Shown here: in pieces, positions 34,108 to 43,201 of the stretch | Numbering within the stretch: the first letter of the stretch is position 1 | Layout of the letters: every line of letters begins with the position of its first letter | Assembly: GCF_030019515.1 (NCBI RefSeq) | Contig: NZ_JASEEQ010000006.1 | Coordinates: forward strand, 1 to 64,000 | Direction of reading: 5' to 3' | Length of the DNA stretch: 64,000 nt | DNA from: Nocardioides sp. | GTDB lineage: Bacteria > Actinomycetota > Actinomycetes > Propionibacteriales > Nocardioidaceae | Made by a program: the position numbers and the translations under genes | Notes under the pieces: generated by a model | Seen by the model: only the letters and a program-made list of their open reading frames with translations | Databases searched by the model: none | What the model was told of the DNA's origin: nothing

Positions 34108-34160
34108 GAAACACCTCCCACGCAGCGAGCCCGGTGCTGCGGCGTGCGGCCGCATCGTTC

Positions 34161-34170
34161 ATGCTAGACG
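34161..34170. promoter_or_regulatory. overlapping divergent -10 boxes between the GNAT and aminotransferase genes
   Basis: TAGCAT on the minus strand (34161-34166) and TAGACG on the plus strand (34165-34170) overlap by two bases. Polymerase binding would be mutually exclusive. The plus-strand box lies only four bases before ATG 34175, so that assignment is weak. Confidence 0.25.
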
Positions 34171-34174
34171 GGTC

Positions 34175-35494
34175 ATGGAGAGCCAGCCCGTCCGCGCGAC
34201 CACCCGTCTCGACTCCTACGTCGATCGGTACGCCGCGCGCACGGCCGGGATGACGGCCTCGGAGATCCGGGCGCTGTTCTCGGTCGCGTCGCGGCCCGAG
34301 GTGGTCTCGCTCGCCGGCGGGATGCCGAACATCTCCGGGCTGCCGCTCGATGTGGTCGGCGGCGTGATCTCCGAGCTGGTCGCCAACCTCGGCCCGGTCG
34401 CGATGCAGTACGGCTCGGGCCAGGGCGTGCCTGAGCTGCGCGAGCAGATCTGCGACGTGATGCGGCTCGAGGGCATCGACGCGCACCCCGACGACGTGGT
34501 CGTCACCGTCGGCTCGCAGCAGGCGGTCGACCTGGTCACCCGGATCTTCTGCGACCCCGGGGACGTCGTGATCTGCGAGGCGCCGTCGTACGTCGGTGCC
34601 CTGGGCGTGTTCAAGGCCTACCAGTGCGAGGTCGTGCACGCCGAGATGGATGCCGACGGGCTCGTCCCCGAGGCACTGCGCCAGGCGATCGCGGTCACGA
34701 AGGCGGCCGGGAAGACGATCAAGTTCCTCTACACGATCCCGAACTTCCACAACCCCGCCGGCGTGACCCTGTCCGCAGCCCGGCGGCAGGAGGTGCTGGA
34801 GATCTGCCGCGCCGAGGACATCCTGGTGCTCGAGGACAACCCCTACGGCCTGCTCGGGTTCAGCGGCGAGCCGATGCGCGCGCTGCGCGCCGACGAGGCC
34901 GAGGGCGTGATCTACCTCGGGTCGTTCTCCAAGACCTTCGCTCCCGGCTTCCGGGTCGGCTGGGCGCTGGCCCCGCACGCGGTGCGCGAGAAGCTGGTGC
35001 TGGCCCAGGAGTCCGCGACGCTGTGCCCGCCGCAGTTCTCGCAGATGGCCGTCTCGGCGTACCTCTCCGGCCACGACTGGCAGGGCCAGATCAAGCAGTT
35101 CCGGGAGATGTACCGCGAGCGGCGCGACGCGATGGTCCAGGCCCTCGACGACCTGATGCCGGCGGCCTGCCGCTGGAACGTCCCGGACGGCGGCTTCTAC
35201 GTCTGGCTGACCCTGCCGCCGGGCATCGACGCGAAGGCGATGCTGCCCCGCGCCGTCACCGCCCGGGTCGCCTACGTCCCCGGCACGGCGTTCTTCGCCG
35301 ACGGGTTCGGCTCCGGCTCGATGCGGCTGTCGTTCTGCTACCCCACGCCCGAGCGGATCCGCGAGGGCGTACGCCGGCTGGCGGGCGTGCTCGAGGCCGA
35401 GATGGAGCTGCGCGAGACCTTCGGGGCCCGCGCCCCGGCGCGCGAGCTCGAGGGCCGCAGCGGCTACGACGCCCCCAGCTCTGACCTGACCTGA
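34175..35494 (+). CDS. PLP-dependent class I/II aminotransferase (2-aminoadipate aminotransferase-like)
   Basis: The 439-residue protein has the fold type I hallmarks: MQYGSGQGVPELREQI near the start, TVGSQQAVDLVTRIF, the TIPNFHNPAGVTLS segment, EDNPYGLLGF, and the Schiff-base Lys in YLGSFSKTFAPGFRVGW. The carboxylate-binding Arg is in SMRLSFCYP. This pattern is that of the MocR-type/LysN-like subgroup without the DNA-binding domain. Substrate preference is not readable. The gene runs into ddl with a short spacer, so cotranscription with D-Ala-D-Ala ligase is likely, but an aminotransferase for D-Ala metabolism is only a guess. Confidence 0.88.
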   Translation: MESQPVRATTRLDSYVDRYAARTAGMTASEIRALFSVASRPEVVSLAGGMPNISGLPLDVVGGVISELVANLGPVAMQYGSGQGVPELREQICDVMRLEGIDAHPDDVVVTVGSQQAVDLVTRIFCDPGDVVICEAPSYVGALGVFKAYQCEVVHAEMDADGLVPEALRQAIAVTKAAGKTIKFLYTIPNFHNPAGVTLSAARRQEVLEICRAEDILVLEDNPYGLLGFSGEPMRALRADEAEGVIYLGSFSKTFAPGFRVGWALAPHAVREKLVLAQESATLCPPQFSQMAVSAYLSGHDWQGQIKQFREMYRERRDAMVQALDDLMPAACRWNVPDGGFYVWLTLPPGIDAKAMLPRAVTARVAYVPGTAFFADGFGSGSMRLSFCYPTPERIREGVRRLAGVLEAEMELRETFGARAPARELEGRSGYDAPSSDLT

Positions 35495-35516
35495 CCCTCT
35501 CGTGAGCGGAGTACAC

Positions 35517-36488
35517 GTGGCGCCGACAAGCACGACCACCGGGCACGTCCTGGTCCTGGCCGGCGGGCTCTCCCACGAGCGCGACGTCTCCCTGCGCTCG
35601 GGACGCCGGGTCGCGGAGGCGCTGCGTGCGACCGGGCTGGACGTCGCCGAGCGCGACGTCGACGCGGGCCTGCTGGCCACGCTGCGCGACGAGCGGCCCG
35701 ACTGCGTCGTCCCGATGCTCCACGGCGAGACCGGTGAGGACGGGGCGATCCGCGAGATCCTGGAGCTGCTGGGCGTCCCCTACGTCGGTGCCCCGCCGGC
35801 CGCCTGCCGGGTCGCGTTCGACAAGCCGGTCGCCAAGGCCGTGGTCGCCCGCGCCGGCGTGCTCACGCCCGAGTCGGTGTGCCTGCCGCACGAGACGTTC
35901 CGCGAGCTCGGCGCCGCCACGGTGATGGCGGCGCTGGTCGACCGGCTGGGACTGCCGCTGATGGTCAAGCCCACCCGGAGCGGCTCGGCCCTGGGCTGCA
36001 CCGTCGTACGCACCGCCGAGCAGCTCCCGGCGGCGATGGTGAGCGCGTTCGCGTACGGCGACGTCGCGCTGCTGGAGCGCTTCGTCTCGGGCATGGAGGT
36101 CGCGGTGCCGGTCGTCGACGACGGCTCGGGCGCCCAGGCCCTGCCCGCCGTGGCGATCCAGCCGGACGGCGGCGTCTACGACTACACCGCGCGCTACACC
36201 GCGGGAGCCACCGAGTTCGTCACCCCGGCGCCGCTGTCGGAGGAGGTCGCCGCGGAGGTCGCGCGGGTGGCGCTGCTCGCCCACGAGGTGCTCGGCCTGC
36301 GCGACGTGTCCCGCTCCGACCTGATCATCGACGACCAGGGGCGGGTGTGGTTCCTGGAGGTCAACGTCGCCCCCGGCTTCACCGAGACCTCCACCGTGCC
36401 GCTCGCGATCCAGGCCGCCGGCCTGGACCTGGGGAAGGTCTGCGCCGCGATGGTGCGGGCCGCCGCGGCGCGCGACGGTCGGGCCTGA
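35517..36488 (+). CDS. ddl: D-alanine-D-alanine ligase family protein (ATP-grasp)
   Basis: The 323-residue protein joins two D-Ala in peptidoglycan precursor synthesis, or is a close relative. Landmarks are the N-terminal VLVLAGGLSHERDVSLRSG, VVPMLHGETGEDGAI, the ATP-grasp loop VKPTRSGSALG, the Asp/Glu metal ligands in SRSDLIIDDQG and VWFLEVNVAPGFTETS. I choose GTG at 35517 because GAGCGGAG lies about seven bases upstream; an in-frame GTG at 35502 has no ribosome binding site. The usual first motif GGxSxEHEVS is here HERDVSLRSG, so this belongs to an actinobacterial subgroup. The PlsC-type gene follows after one base. Confidence 0.85.
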   Translation: MAPTSTTTGHVLVLAGGLSHERDVSLRSGRRVAEALRATGLDVAERDVDAGLLATLRDERPDCVVPMLHGETGEDGAIREILELLGVPYVGAPPAACRVAFDKPVAKAVVARAGVLTPESVCLPHETFRELGAATVMAALVDRLGLPLMVKPTRSGSALGCTVVRTAEQLPAAMVSAFAYGDVALLERFVSGMEVAVPVVDDGSGAQALPAVAIQPDGGVYDYTARYTAGATEFVTPAPLSEEVAAEVARVALLAHEVLGLRDVSRSDLIIDDQGRVWFLEVNVAPGFTETSTVPLAIQAAGLDLGKVCAAMVRAAAARDGRA

Positions 36489-36489
36489 C

Positions 36490-37266
36490 ATGCGCGACCT
36501 CACCTACCCGCCGATCATCCTGGCGGCCAAGCTCGGCTTCCGGCTGCTCGGCCAGCGGATCGTGCTGACCGGCACCGAGCACGTCCCGCGCACCGGCGGC
36601 GTCCTGCTGGCCTGCAACCACATCGGGTACGTCGACTTCGTGTACGGCGGTCTCGCCGCGAACCCTGCCGGGCGGCTGGTGCGGTTCATGGCCAAGCGCG
36701 AGATCTTCGACCACCGGGTGGGCGGTCCGGTGATGCGCTCGATGCACCACATCCAGGTCGACCGGGGCGAGGGCCTGGCCTCGTTCCACACGGCGGTGGA
36801 GTACCTGCGAGACGGCGAGGCGGTCGGGATCTTCCCGGAGGCCACGATCTCGCGGGCGATGGAGCTCAAAGAGTTCAAGACAGGTGCCGTCCGGATTGCC
36901 GCGGCGGCGGGCGTCCCGCTCCTTCCGGTGGTGCTGTGGGGCACCCAGCGGATGCTCACGAAGGACCACCCCCGGGACCTCTCCCGCGGCAAGACGATCG
37001 CGATCCGGGTCGGCGAGCCGCTGCACCCCACCGGCGCGGACCCGGTCGCGGAGACCGCCGAGCTCAAGGCGCGGATGACCGGGCTGCTCGACGACTCGAT
37101 CCGGTCCTACCCCGCCGACGAGCAGCCGCCGGGCTCGTGGTGGCTGCCGGCGTCCTACGGCGGCAGCGCCCCGACCCTCGAGCAGGCCGCGCGCCTGGAC
37201 GAGGAGGAGAAGCGGCGTCGGGCCGCCCGGCGCGCGGCTCGAACCGAGGGAGATAAGTCGACATAG
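36490..37266 (+). CDS. 1-acyl-sn-glycerol-3-phosphate acyltransferase family protein (PlsC-like)
   Basis: The 258-residue protein carries the PLSC acyltransferase motifs: NHIGYVD (the HX4D catalytic pair), FMAKREIFDH, and FPEATISRAMELKEFKTGA where EG is replaced by EA, then PLLPVVLWGTQR. These enzymes acylate lysophosphatidic acid in phospholipid synthesis at the inner membrane face. The charged C-terminal tail (LDEEEKRRRAARRAAR) could bind membranes. Its ATG follows the ddl stop by one base. A 9-base-pair hairpin covers its stop codon. Confidence 0.87.
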   Translation: MRDLTYPPIILAAKLGFRLLGQRIVLTGTEHVPRTGGVLLACNHIGYVDFVYGGLAANPAGRLVRFMAKREIFDHRVGGPVMRSMHHIQVDRGEGLASFHTAVEYLRDGEAVGIFPEATISRAMELKEFKTGAVRIAAAAGVPLLPVVLWGTQRMLTKDHPRDLSRGKTIAIRVGEPLHPTGADPVAETAELKARMTGLLDDSIRSYPADEQPPGSWWLPASYGGSAPTLEQAARLDEEEKRRRAARRAARTEGDKST

Positions 37267-37275
37267 CGACTTATC
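37252..37275. terminator. hairpin between convergent acyltransferase and parB genes
   Basis: GATAAGTCG and CGACTTATC form a perfect 9-base-pair stem around the loop ACATAG, which contains the acyltransferase stop codon. Both flanking genes end here, so it can serve in either direction. Confidence 0.65.
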
Positions 37276-37293
37276 GCTTCATCGATCTGTCGG

Positions 37294-38250
37294 CTAGATC
37301 GGCCGGTCCGTGCGGTTGCGCGGGTCCATGATGTCGACGATCCGGCGCAGGTCGTCCAGCGAGGCGAACTCGACGGTGATCTTGCCCTTCGTCCGGCCCA
37401 GGTCGACCTTCACCCGGGTCTCCAGGCGATCCGAGAGCCGCTCGGCCAGGTCGGCCAGCCCCGGGGCGACCGGCTTGGCCCGGGCCGCCCGCGGGGCCGG
37501 AGAGCCGACCTCGCGCAGGGCCACGATCTCCTCCAGGCCGCGGACGCTGATCCCCTCGGCGACCACCCGCTGGGCCAGCCGGTCCTGGAGGTCCGCGTCC
37601 TCGATCGCGAGCAGCGAGCGCGCGTGGCCGGCGGACAGGACGCCGGCGGCGACCCGGCGCTGCACCGCCGGGCTGAGCTTGAGCAGCCGCAGCGTGTTGC
37701 TGATCTGGGGCCGCGAGCGGCCGATCCGGCCGGCCAGCTCCTCGTGGGTGCAGCCGAAGTCCTCGAGCATCTGGGAGTACGCCGCGGCCTCCTCCAGCGG
37801 GTTCAGCTGGGCGCGGTGCAGGTTCTCCAACAGCGCGTCGCGGAGCATGTCGTCGTCGTCGGTCTCGCGGACGATCGCGGGCACCGTGTCGAACCCGGCC
37901 TCCTGGCAGGCCCGCCAGCGCCGCTCCCCCATGACCAGCTCGTAGTCCTCGGGGCCGTGCCGGCGCACCACCACGGGCTGCAGCACGCCGATCTCGCGGA
38001 TCGAGTGGACCAGCTCGGCCATCGCCTCCTCGTCGAAGACCTGGCGCGGCTGGACCCGGTTCGGTCGGATCTGTCCGACTGGCACCTCCGCGAAGTGCGC
38101 GCCCAGCACCGGCGCCAGCTCCACCCCGGAGCCGGGAGCCGTCCGCTGCTGGTCCGCGCCCTCCTCGCCGTCGGACGGCGGCGCCGTCGGGATCAGCGAG
38201 CCGAGCCCGCGGCCCAGGCCGCGCCGCTGCGCCGGACGGTGCGTGCTCAT
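37294..38250 (-). CDS. parB: chromosome partitioning protein ParB
   Basis: The 318-residue protein contains the CTPase/ParB-N region ([42 protein letters not shown]), the helix-turn-helix ([20 protein letters not shown]) and a C-terminal dimerisation domain ([20 protein letters not shown]). ParB loads on parS and spreads as a CTP-dependent clamp to organise the origin region. The ATG at 38250 overlaps the parA stop by four bases. Two parS sites lie within 2 kb. Confidence 0.96.
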   Translation of the reverse strand: MSTHRPAQRRGLGRGLGSLIPTAPPSDGEEGADQQRTAPGSGVELAPVLGAHFAEVPVGQIRPNRVQPRQVFDEEAMAELVHSIREIGVLQPVVVRRHGPEDYELVMGERRWRACQEAGFDTVPAIVRETDDDDMLRDALLENLHRAQLNPLEEAAAYSQMLEDFGCTHEELAGRIGRSRPQISNTLRLLKLSPAVQRRVAAGVLSAGHARSLLAIEDADLQDRLAQRVVAEGISVRGLEEIVALREVGSPAPRAARAKPVAPGLADLAERLSDRLETRVKVDLGRTKGKITVEFASLDDLRRIVDIMDPRNRTDRPI

Positions 38251-39335
38251 GAGGCCACTCCCTTGATCGCGATCTCGCGCGCCGCCTCGAGGTAGGACAG
38301 TGCCCCAGGCGACCCCGGATCGTAGGTCATCACGGTCTGCCCGTACGACGGCGCCTCGGAGACGCGGACCGAGCGCGGGATCGTGGTCTTGAGGACCTGG
38401 TCGCCGAAGTGGTCGCGCACCTCGTCGGCGACGCCGGCCGCCAGGCGGGTCCGGGCGTCGTACATCGTGACCAGGATCGTCGAGACGTCCAGGGCCGGGT
38501 TCAGGTGGGCCTTGACCATCTCCACGGTCTCCAGCAGTTGGCCCAGACCCTCGAGGGCGTAGTACTCGGCCTGGATCGGGATCATCATCTCGTTACCGGC
38601 GACCAGCGCGTTGAGCGTCAACAGCCCCAGTGAGGGCGGGCAGTCGATGAAGACGTAGTCCAGACGGTCCTCGCCGAGCTCGGCGGCGGTGCCGACCTGC
38701 GGGTGGCCGACGATGGCCTTGCGCAGCCGGCCCTCGCGGGCCACCACGGAGACCAGCTCGATCTCCGCGCCGGCGAGGTCGATGGTCGCGGGGACCACGG
38801 TGAGGTTCTCGACCTCGGGGCTGTCGGTGGACACCTCCGCCAGCGGCACGCCGTCGACCAGGGCGTCGTACGTCGAGGCCACGCCGCGCCGGTGCTCGAC
38901 GCCCAGCGCGGTCGAGGCGTTGCCCTGGGGGTCCAGGTCGATCACCAGCACCCGCTGGCCCAACTGGGCCAGGGCGGCGGCGACGTTGACGGTGGACGTG
39001 GTCTTCCCGACCCCGCCCTTCTGGTTGGCGACGACGAAGACCCGGGTCGCGTCCGGCCGGGCCATCGCCGGGCGCAGCCGGGCTCCCTGGCGGGCCAGCA
39101 CCACGTGCTCGGCGGCCCGGGCGAGGGGGGTCGCATGGTCGTGGTCGAAGTCCGGAGCGGCGACGGCGAGGTCGGCCGCGGTCCGCACCGGATACCCGGC
39201 GAGCGGGCGGTCCGGCTCGGTTTCACGTGAAACATCGCCCCGGGGAGCGTCGGCCGCGCCCTGTGGATGACTGGCGTCATCCTGTGGATATTCACGCTCA
39301 GCCGGTCGCTCCGCACCGGTGGAAAACTCGCTCAC
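38247..39335 (-). CDS. parA: chromosome partitioning ATPase ParA
   Basis: GTG at 39335 overlaps the rsmG stop (GTGA) and gives 362 residues. The deviant Walker [44 protein letters not shown] and the C-terminal YDARTRLA mark a ParA/Soj ATPase that drives ParB-parS movement. It has an N-terminal extension of about 95 residues before the ATPase core, longer than in Soj. Part of that extension is encoded by a parS site (residues reading DVSRET). The gene is part of the rpmH-to-parB run. Confidence 0.95.
   Translation of the reverse strand: MSEFSTGAERPAEREYPQDDASHPQGAADAPRGDVSRETEPDRPLAGYPVRTAADLAVAAPDFDHDHATPLARAAEHVVLARQGARLRPAMARPDATRVFVVANQKGGVGKTTSTVNVAAALAQLGQRVLVIDLDPQGNASTALGVEHRRGVASTYDALVDGVPLAEVSTDSPEVENLTVVPATIDLAGAEIELVSVVAREGRLRKAIVGHPQVGTAAELGEDRLDYVFIDCPPSLGLLTLNALVAGNEMMIPIQAEYYALEGLGQLLETVEMVKAHLNPALDVSTILVTMYDARTRLAAGVADEVRDHFGDQVLKTTIPRSVRVSEAPSYGQTVMTYDPGSPGALSYLEAAREIAIKGVAS
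39219..39234. promoter_or_regulatory. parS: parS site within the 5' part of parA
   Basis: GGTTTCACGTGAAACA matches the parS consensus TGTTTCACGTGAAACA at 15 of 16 positions, including the whole 14-base palindrome. ParB should bind here. Confidence 0.93.
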
Positions 39336-40084
39336 GCCCCACGCCTCCGGTTCGATGTGCCGCGGCCGCGACCCGCGCGCTGCTGGTGCCCCCCGCGCTT
39401 CCGCGGTGCCGCAGTCGGCCAAGATACTCGCCCCGGATCCGACCAGGCCACCCGGACCGCCACGGTGGGGGACAGACCCAGGTCCGCGCCGAGCGTGAGC
39501 ACCTCCGGATCCGCGCACCCCCACGCCGTCAACTCCTCCCGGGCCGCATCGATCTCGGCAGCGACCGAGGAGCCCTTCATCGCCAGCAGCACGCCGGCCG
39601 GCTCCACCAGGGGCATCGACCAGCCGAGCAGCCGGCCCAAAGGCGCCAACGCCCGGGAGGTGACGACCGCGAACCGGCGGTCCCCGTGCAGCGCCTCGGC
39701 CCGGCCGCGCACCACCTCGACCCCGTCCAGTCCGAGGTCGGCCACGACCTCCTCGAGGAACGTGGTTCGGCGCAGCAGCGGCTCCACCAAGGTGACCCGC
39801 AGGTCGGGGCGCGCGATCGCGAGCACGAGACCCGGAAGGCCGGCCCCCGAGCCCAGGTCGGCGACGCTCGCGCCCGGCGGCACGAGGTCGGCCAGCAGCG
39901 CGCAGTTGAGGAGGTGCCGCTCCCAGAGGCGGGGCGCCTCCCGGGGCCCGATCAGTCCCCGAAGGACACCCTCGGTCGCCAGCAGCTCGGCGTACCGCTC
40001 CGCGAGGGGTAGCCGCTCAAACGCGAACACCCCCCGGGCCACGGTGGGCGCGGAGGGTGTTTCACGTGAAACATCGTCGGTCAT
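39332..40084 (-). CDS. rsmG: 16S rRNA (guanine527-N7)-methyltransferase
   Basis: The 250-residue protein has the RsmG layout: LWERHLLNCALLADLVPPGA, the S-adenosylmethionine loop VADLGSGAGLPGLVLAI, TLVEPLLRRTTFLEEV and VVTSRALAPLGRLL. It methylates G527 of 16S rRNA. A basic tail (RKRGGHQQRAGRGRG) is longer than in E. coli GidB. The ATG at 40084 starts a peptide MTDDVSRET whose VSRET is encoded by the second parS. It lies between jag and parA as in most actinobacteria. Confidence 0.95.
   Translation of the reverse strand: MTDDVSRETPSAPTVARGVFAFERLPLAERYAELLATEGVLRGLIGPREAPRLWERHLLNCALLADLVPPGASVADLGSGAGLPGLVLAIARPDLRVTLVEPLLRRTTFLEEVVADLGLDGVEVVRGRAEALHGDRRFAVVTSRALAPLGRLLGWSMPLVEPAGVLLAMKGSSVAAEIDAAREELTAWGCADPEVLTLGADLGLSPTVAVRVAWSDPGRVSWPTAAPRKRGGHQQRAGRGRGTSNRRRGA
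40058..40073. promoter_or_regulatory. parS: perfect parS site within the 5' end of rsmG
   Basis: TGTTTCACGTGAAACA is identical to the consensus. It lies 839 bases from the parS in parA and encodes the same five residues (VSRET). Confidence 0.97.
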
Positions 40085-40094
40085 CGGGTGCCCA

Positions 40095-40751
40095 TCAGAC
40101 CGGGAGGACCACCACGCGCCGACGCGGCTCGACGCCCTCGGACTCGGAGGTCAGGCCGGCCGCGGCGACGGCGTCGTGCACGACCTTGCGCTCGAACGGC
40201 GACATCGGATCGAGCGCCGTGCTCTCCCCACTCTCGCGCACCCGGGCCACCGTCTCCTCGGCCAGCCGGACCAGCTCGGCGCGCTTCTCCGCGCGGTAGC
40301 CGGAGATGTCCAGCATCAGCCGGGACCGTTCGCCGGTCTCGCGATAGACCGCGAGGCGGGTCAGCTCCTGCAGGGCGTCGAGGACCTCGCCGCGGGCTCC
40401 CACCAGCTGGGCGAGGTCGGCACCGACGATCGACACCGCCGCGCGATCTCCCTCGACGTCCATGTCCAGGTCGCCGTCCAGGTCGGCGATGTCGAGCAGC
40501 TCCTCGAGGTAGTCGGCCGCGATGTCGCCCTCCTGCTCCAGGCGGTCCACCCGCGAGCCGCCCGCCGCAGCCGACTCGTCCGCGTCGGTCTCGTCCGCGT
40601 CGGTCTCGTCCGCGTCGGTCTCGTCCGCGTCGGTCTCGTCCGCGTCGGTCTCGTCGACGTCGGTCTCGTCGACGTCGGTCTCGTCCGCGTCGTCGATGCC
40701 GGTCTCGTCGATGCCGGTCTGCGTCTCGTCGCTCACTGCGTCCTCACTCAC
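40095..40751 (-). CDS. jag: Jag/KhpB-type RNA-binding protein (KH and R3H domains) with acidic repeats
   Basis: GTG at 40751 overlaps the yidC stop (GTGA) and yields 218 residues. The C-terminal two thirds hold a KH-like domain (VEGDRAAVSIVGADLAQLVG) and an R3H domain (MSPFERKVVHDAVAAAGLTS, then GVEPRRRVVV). KhpB proteins bind RNA and affect cell elongation. The usual N-terminal Jag-N domain is absent. In its place is a highly acidic stretch with about eight DETDA/DETDV pentapeptides from a 15-base tandem repeat. Confidence 0.92.
   Translation of the reverse strand: MSEDAVSDETQTGIDETGIDDADETDVDETDVDETDADETDADETDADETDADETDADESAAAGGSRVDRLEQEGDIAADYLEELLDIADLDGDLDMDVEGDRAAVSIVGADLAQLVGARGEVLDALQELTRLAVYRETGERSRLMLDISGYRAEKRAELVRLAEETVARVRESGESTALDPMSPFERKVVHDAVAAAGLTSESEGVEPRRRVVVLPV
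40576..40692 (-). repeat. 15-base tandem repeat in jag (acidic DETDA pentapeptides)
   Basis: About 7.7 units of TCGTCCGCGTCGGTC or the GAC variant run without interruption on the plus strand. They encode an acidic, probably disordered N-terminal arm. Confidence 0.93.
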
Positions 40752-41818
40752 TGCTGCTCCCCCTCGGGGCTGGACTTGGGCTTGGGCTGTCGGGGCTTCT
40801 GCTGAGCCTTCGGCTTCGGCTGCTGGGCCTTCAGCTTCGGCTGCGGGGCCTTCGGTGCCGGCGCGCCCGCCGCCTTGCGGCGCTGCTCGCGGGACTGCTT
40901 CTTGGGCTGCTGGCGGGCCGCCGGCCGCACCTCGGCCTCCGCCTCCGTCACCGGGTCGACGGTCTCCACCACACCGTGGCCGTGCCGCGCCGCCTTGGCG
41001 CGGTCCCGATCGGCCTTCGCCTTCGCTGCCGCAGTGCCCGGAGCCGGGTTGTTGCGGATCACGTAGAACTGCTGCCCCATGGTCCACAGGTTCGAGGTGG
41101 TCCAGTAGAACAGCACGGCGACCGGGAAGGCGATGCCGCCGACGGCGAAGACGACGGGCAGCACGTAGAGCAGCAGCTTCTGCTGCTGGGCGTACGGGCC
41201 GCTGAGCGCGTCCGGCGGCATGTTCTTGCTCATCAGCTGGCGCTGCGTGGTGAAGGTCGTGGCCGTCATCGCCAGCACCAGGATCGCCGCGACGATCATC
41301 ACCGCGGTCGACCCGTCGTTGCGCAGGAACGTGGCCTTCAGCGGGACGCTGAACAGGTCGGCGCTCTGGAAGCTCTCGGCCAGGTCCTTGGTGATGAACG
41401 CCTTCCCGTCACCGCGCGCCGCGTGCTTGTCCAGCAGGCGGAACAGCGCCAGGAAGATCGGCATCTGGATGATCAGGGGGAGGCACGAGGCGAACGGGTT
41501 GGTCCCGCTCTCCTTGTAGAGCTTCATCGTCTCCTGGGCGAGGCGCTCCCGGTCGTGACCGTACTTCTTCTGCAGCTCCTTGACCTTCGGCTGGATCAGC
41601 TGCATGTTCCGGCTGGACTTGATCTGCTTGACGAACAGCGGGATCAGCGCGGCCCGGACGGTCAGGGTCAGGCCGATGATCGACAGCACCCAGACCAGGC
41701 CGCTGTCGCCGTTGAGCCCGATCTCGTCGAGCGCCCAGTGCCAGGCGACCAGCACCGCCGAGATGACGTAATAGAGCGGCGTCATGATGAAAGCGCCGAG
41801 GTCGCCGAGGAATCCCAC
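40748..41818 (-). CDS. yidC: membrane protein insertase YidC
   Basis: The 356-residue protein has the Gram-positive YidC core with five hydrophobic segments: LYYVISAVLVAWHW, VLSIIGLTLTVRAALIPLF with the groove Arg, PLIIQMPIFLALFRLL, VMIVAAILVLAM and VLPVVFAVGGIAFPVAVLFYW. It inserts proteins into the membrane alone or with Sec. A long basic, Pro/Gln/Lys-rich C-terminal tail (KPKAQQKPRQPKPK) could contact ribosomes. The start is GTG 41818 with AAGGAG upstream. No lipoprotein signal Cys is visible. Confidence 0.95.
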   Translation of the reverse strand: MGFLGDLGAFIMTPLYYVISAVLVAWHWALDEIGLNGDSGLVWVLSIIGLTLTVRAALIPLFVKQIKSSRNMQLIQPKVKELQKKYGHDRERLAQETMKLYKESGTNPFASCLPLIIQMPIFLALFRLLDKHAARGDGKAFITKDLAESFQSADLFSVPLKATFLRNDGSTAVMIVAAILVLAMTATTFTTQRQLMSKNMPPDALSGPYAQQQKLLLYVLPVVFAVGGIAFPVAVLFYWTTSNLWTMGQQFYVIRNNPAPGTAAAKAKADRDRAKAARHGHGVVETVDPVTEAEAEVRPAARQQPKKQSREQRRKAAGAPAPKAPQPKLKAQQPKPKAQQKPRQPKPKSSPEGEQQ

Positions 41819-41821
41819 GGA

Positions 41822-42100
41822 TCAGGCTCCTTGCTGGGGTGAGGGAGATGAGCCCGCGCTGTGGCGGGAGGTGCGAGGCGGGACCGGGTCGTAGCCACCG
41901 GCGGCCCAGGGGTGGCACCGCACCAGGCGGCGCGCAGCGAGCCAGGGCCCCTTCAGGCTGCCGTGGGTACGCACGGCGTCCAGGGCGTACGCCGAGCAGG
42001 ACGGGTGGTAGCGGCACACCTGGCCGTACAGCGGGCTGATCAGCAGTCGGTAGGCGCGCAGCAGGCCGATCAGCAGGTAGCGCACCGGGTCGTACCTCAT
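41822..42100 (-). CDS. yidD: membrane insertion efficiency factor YidD
   Basis: The 92-residue protein has the family core [20 protein letters not shown] followed by [11 protein letters not shown] and [14 protein letters not shown]. Three Cys and the amphipathic N-terminal helix fit YidD, which aids YidC/Sec insertion. The ATG at 42100 overlaps the rnpA stop (ATGA) and has GGAGGTG upstream. Confidence 0.94.
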   Translation of the reverse strand: MRYDPVRYLLIGLLRAYRLLISPLYGQVCRYHPSCSAYALDAVRTHGSLKGPWLAARRLVRCHPWAAGGYDPVPPRTSRHSAGSSPSPQQGA

Positions 42101-42450
42101 CTGGTCACCTCCGTGCGGACCCGCTGGAGGCAACGCTCCAGGTCGCTCGCGAGTTCCGCCGAGCTGGCGCCCGCGGCCGGCGGGAGCGCCCGGATCACGA
42201 GCACAGCGGAGCCCGGGAGCGACGAGACGTGCTCCCGGGCGAGGTGTCGGAGCCGGCGCTTCACCTGGTTGCGGGTGACGGAGTTCCCCACCGCTCTGCT
42301 CACGACCAGGCCGATGCGCACCGGCTGCGACGCAGCGGGCTCACCGACCACGAGATGCACCACCAGCGTGCGCCGCCCGGCGCGTCGACCCCGACGGATC
42401 GCCTCGCGGAACGTGGCGCCGTCACGGAGTCGGTGCGCCGCGGGCAGCAC
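42097..42450 (-). CDS. rnpA: ribonuclease P protein component
   Basis: The 117-residue basic protein shows the RnpA signature [19 protein letters not shown], with the N-terminal [18 protein letters not shown]. It binds the RNase P RNA (not in this window) for tRNA 5' maturation. The start is GTG 42450. It lies 33 bases after rpmH in the conserved rpmH-rnpA order. Confidence 0.95.
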   Translation of the reverse strand: MLPAAHRLRDGATFREAIRRGRRAGRRTLVVHLVVGEPAASQPVRIGLVVSRAVGNSVTRNQVKRRLRHLAREHVSSLPGSAVLVIRALPPAAGASSAELASDLERCLQRVRTEVTR

Positions 42451-42483
42451 GTGGCCGGGGCAACGAGCGGTCGGGGTCGGCCG

Positions 42484-42621
42484 TCAGACGGCGAGGCTCT
42501 TGCGTCCCTTGCGGCGCCGCGAAGACAGGATCGCGCGGCCGGCACGGGTACGCATGCGCAGGCGGAAGCCGTGCACCTTGTGGCGACGGCGATTGTTCGG
42601 CTGGTACGTACGCTTGCTCAC
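42484..42621 (-). CDS. rpmH: 50S ribosomal protein L34
   Basis: The 45-residue protein [20 protein letters not shown] with a basic tail ending GRKSLAV is unmistakable L34. The GTG at 42621 has GGAGAG upstream. It is the first gene of the leftward run that continues to parB, transcribed away from the origin. Confidence 0.97.
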   Translation of the reverse strand: MSKRTYQPNNRRRHKVHGFRLRMRTRAGRAILSSRRRKGRKSLAV

Positions 42622-43201
42622 GAGCTTCTCTCCATGTGGGTCAGGGCGGTCACGCCGGGCCGGAGCGGCAGTGCGGTGCCGTCGGGTCGAGTATCGGGAC
42701 CTGTGGGCGCCTTTCGGCTGGCACCGCCCGCCCACGAACCGGCCCGCGAGCGGGACTGCTCTTCGTGGACATGCGGCACCCGTCGACACCGGGTGACCGA
42801 GCAACGGTACGCGCTGGCGATCCACAGGGTCAAACCCGTGCCGGGCCACCGCGGAACCACCTGTGGATGACGGCTTGCCGCGCCCCGCCGCGGGTTGTTA
42901 CGTTCATCGGACCCGAGGTTCCCCGTCATCCTCGCAGCACACCGGACCGGCAGGTCCTGTGACGCCCGCCACATCGGTGGGATCACGCCCCTGACCTGCA
43001 CAAACATCGATCGGTGTGGCCTGTGGGATGGTCTCGGACCGGCTCTCTCCACAAGGACCGAGTCGGGTTCACAGCCTGTGGACAAAGTTGTGGACGCAAG
43101 AGGGGCGCCCCGGGGGTCACCGGTTCTCCTGCGGGACCGGCGAGACGTCCCCCACGATGGGGGTCCCGGCGACGGGCAGGACGACTCAGAGAGCAGGAGT
43201 G
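42622..43201. other. oriC: rpmH-dnaA intergenic region, left part of the origin with DnaA boxes
   Basis: This 580-base gap has no convincing gene. It holds one perfect DnaA box TGTGGACAA (43077-43085), followed four bases later by TGTGGACGC (43089-43097), plus TGTGGATGA (42862-42870), CGATCCACA (42818-42826) and CTCTCCACA (43045-43053). Genes diverge from here in both directions. It also carries the rpmH and dnaA promoters, which I cannot place with confidence. Confidence 0.75.
43077..43085 (+). promoter_or_regulatory. perfect DnaA box upstream of dnaA
   Basis: TGTGGACAA is the reverse complement of the actinobacterial consensus TTGTCCACA. A weaker box follows in the same orientation at 43089. 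The pair may serve both origin function and dnaA autoregulation. Confidence 0.85.
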
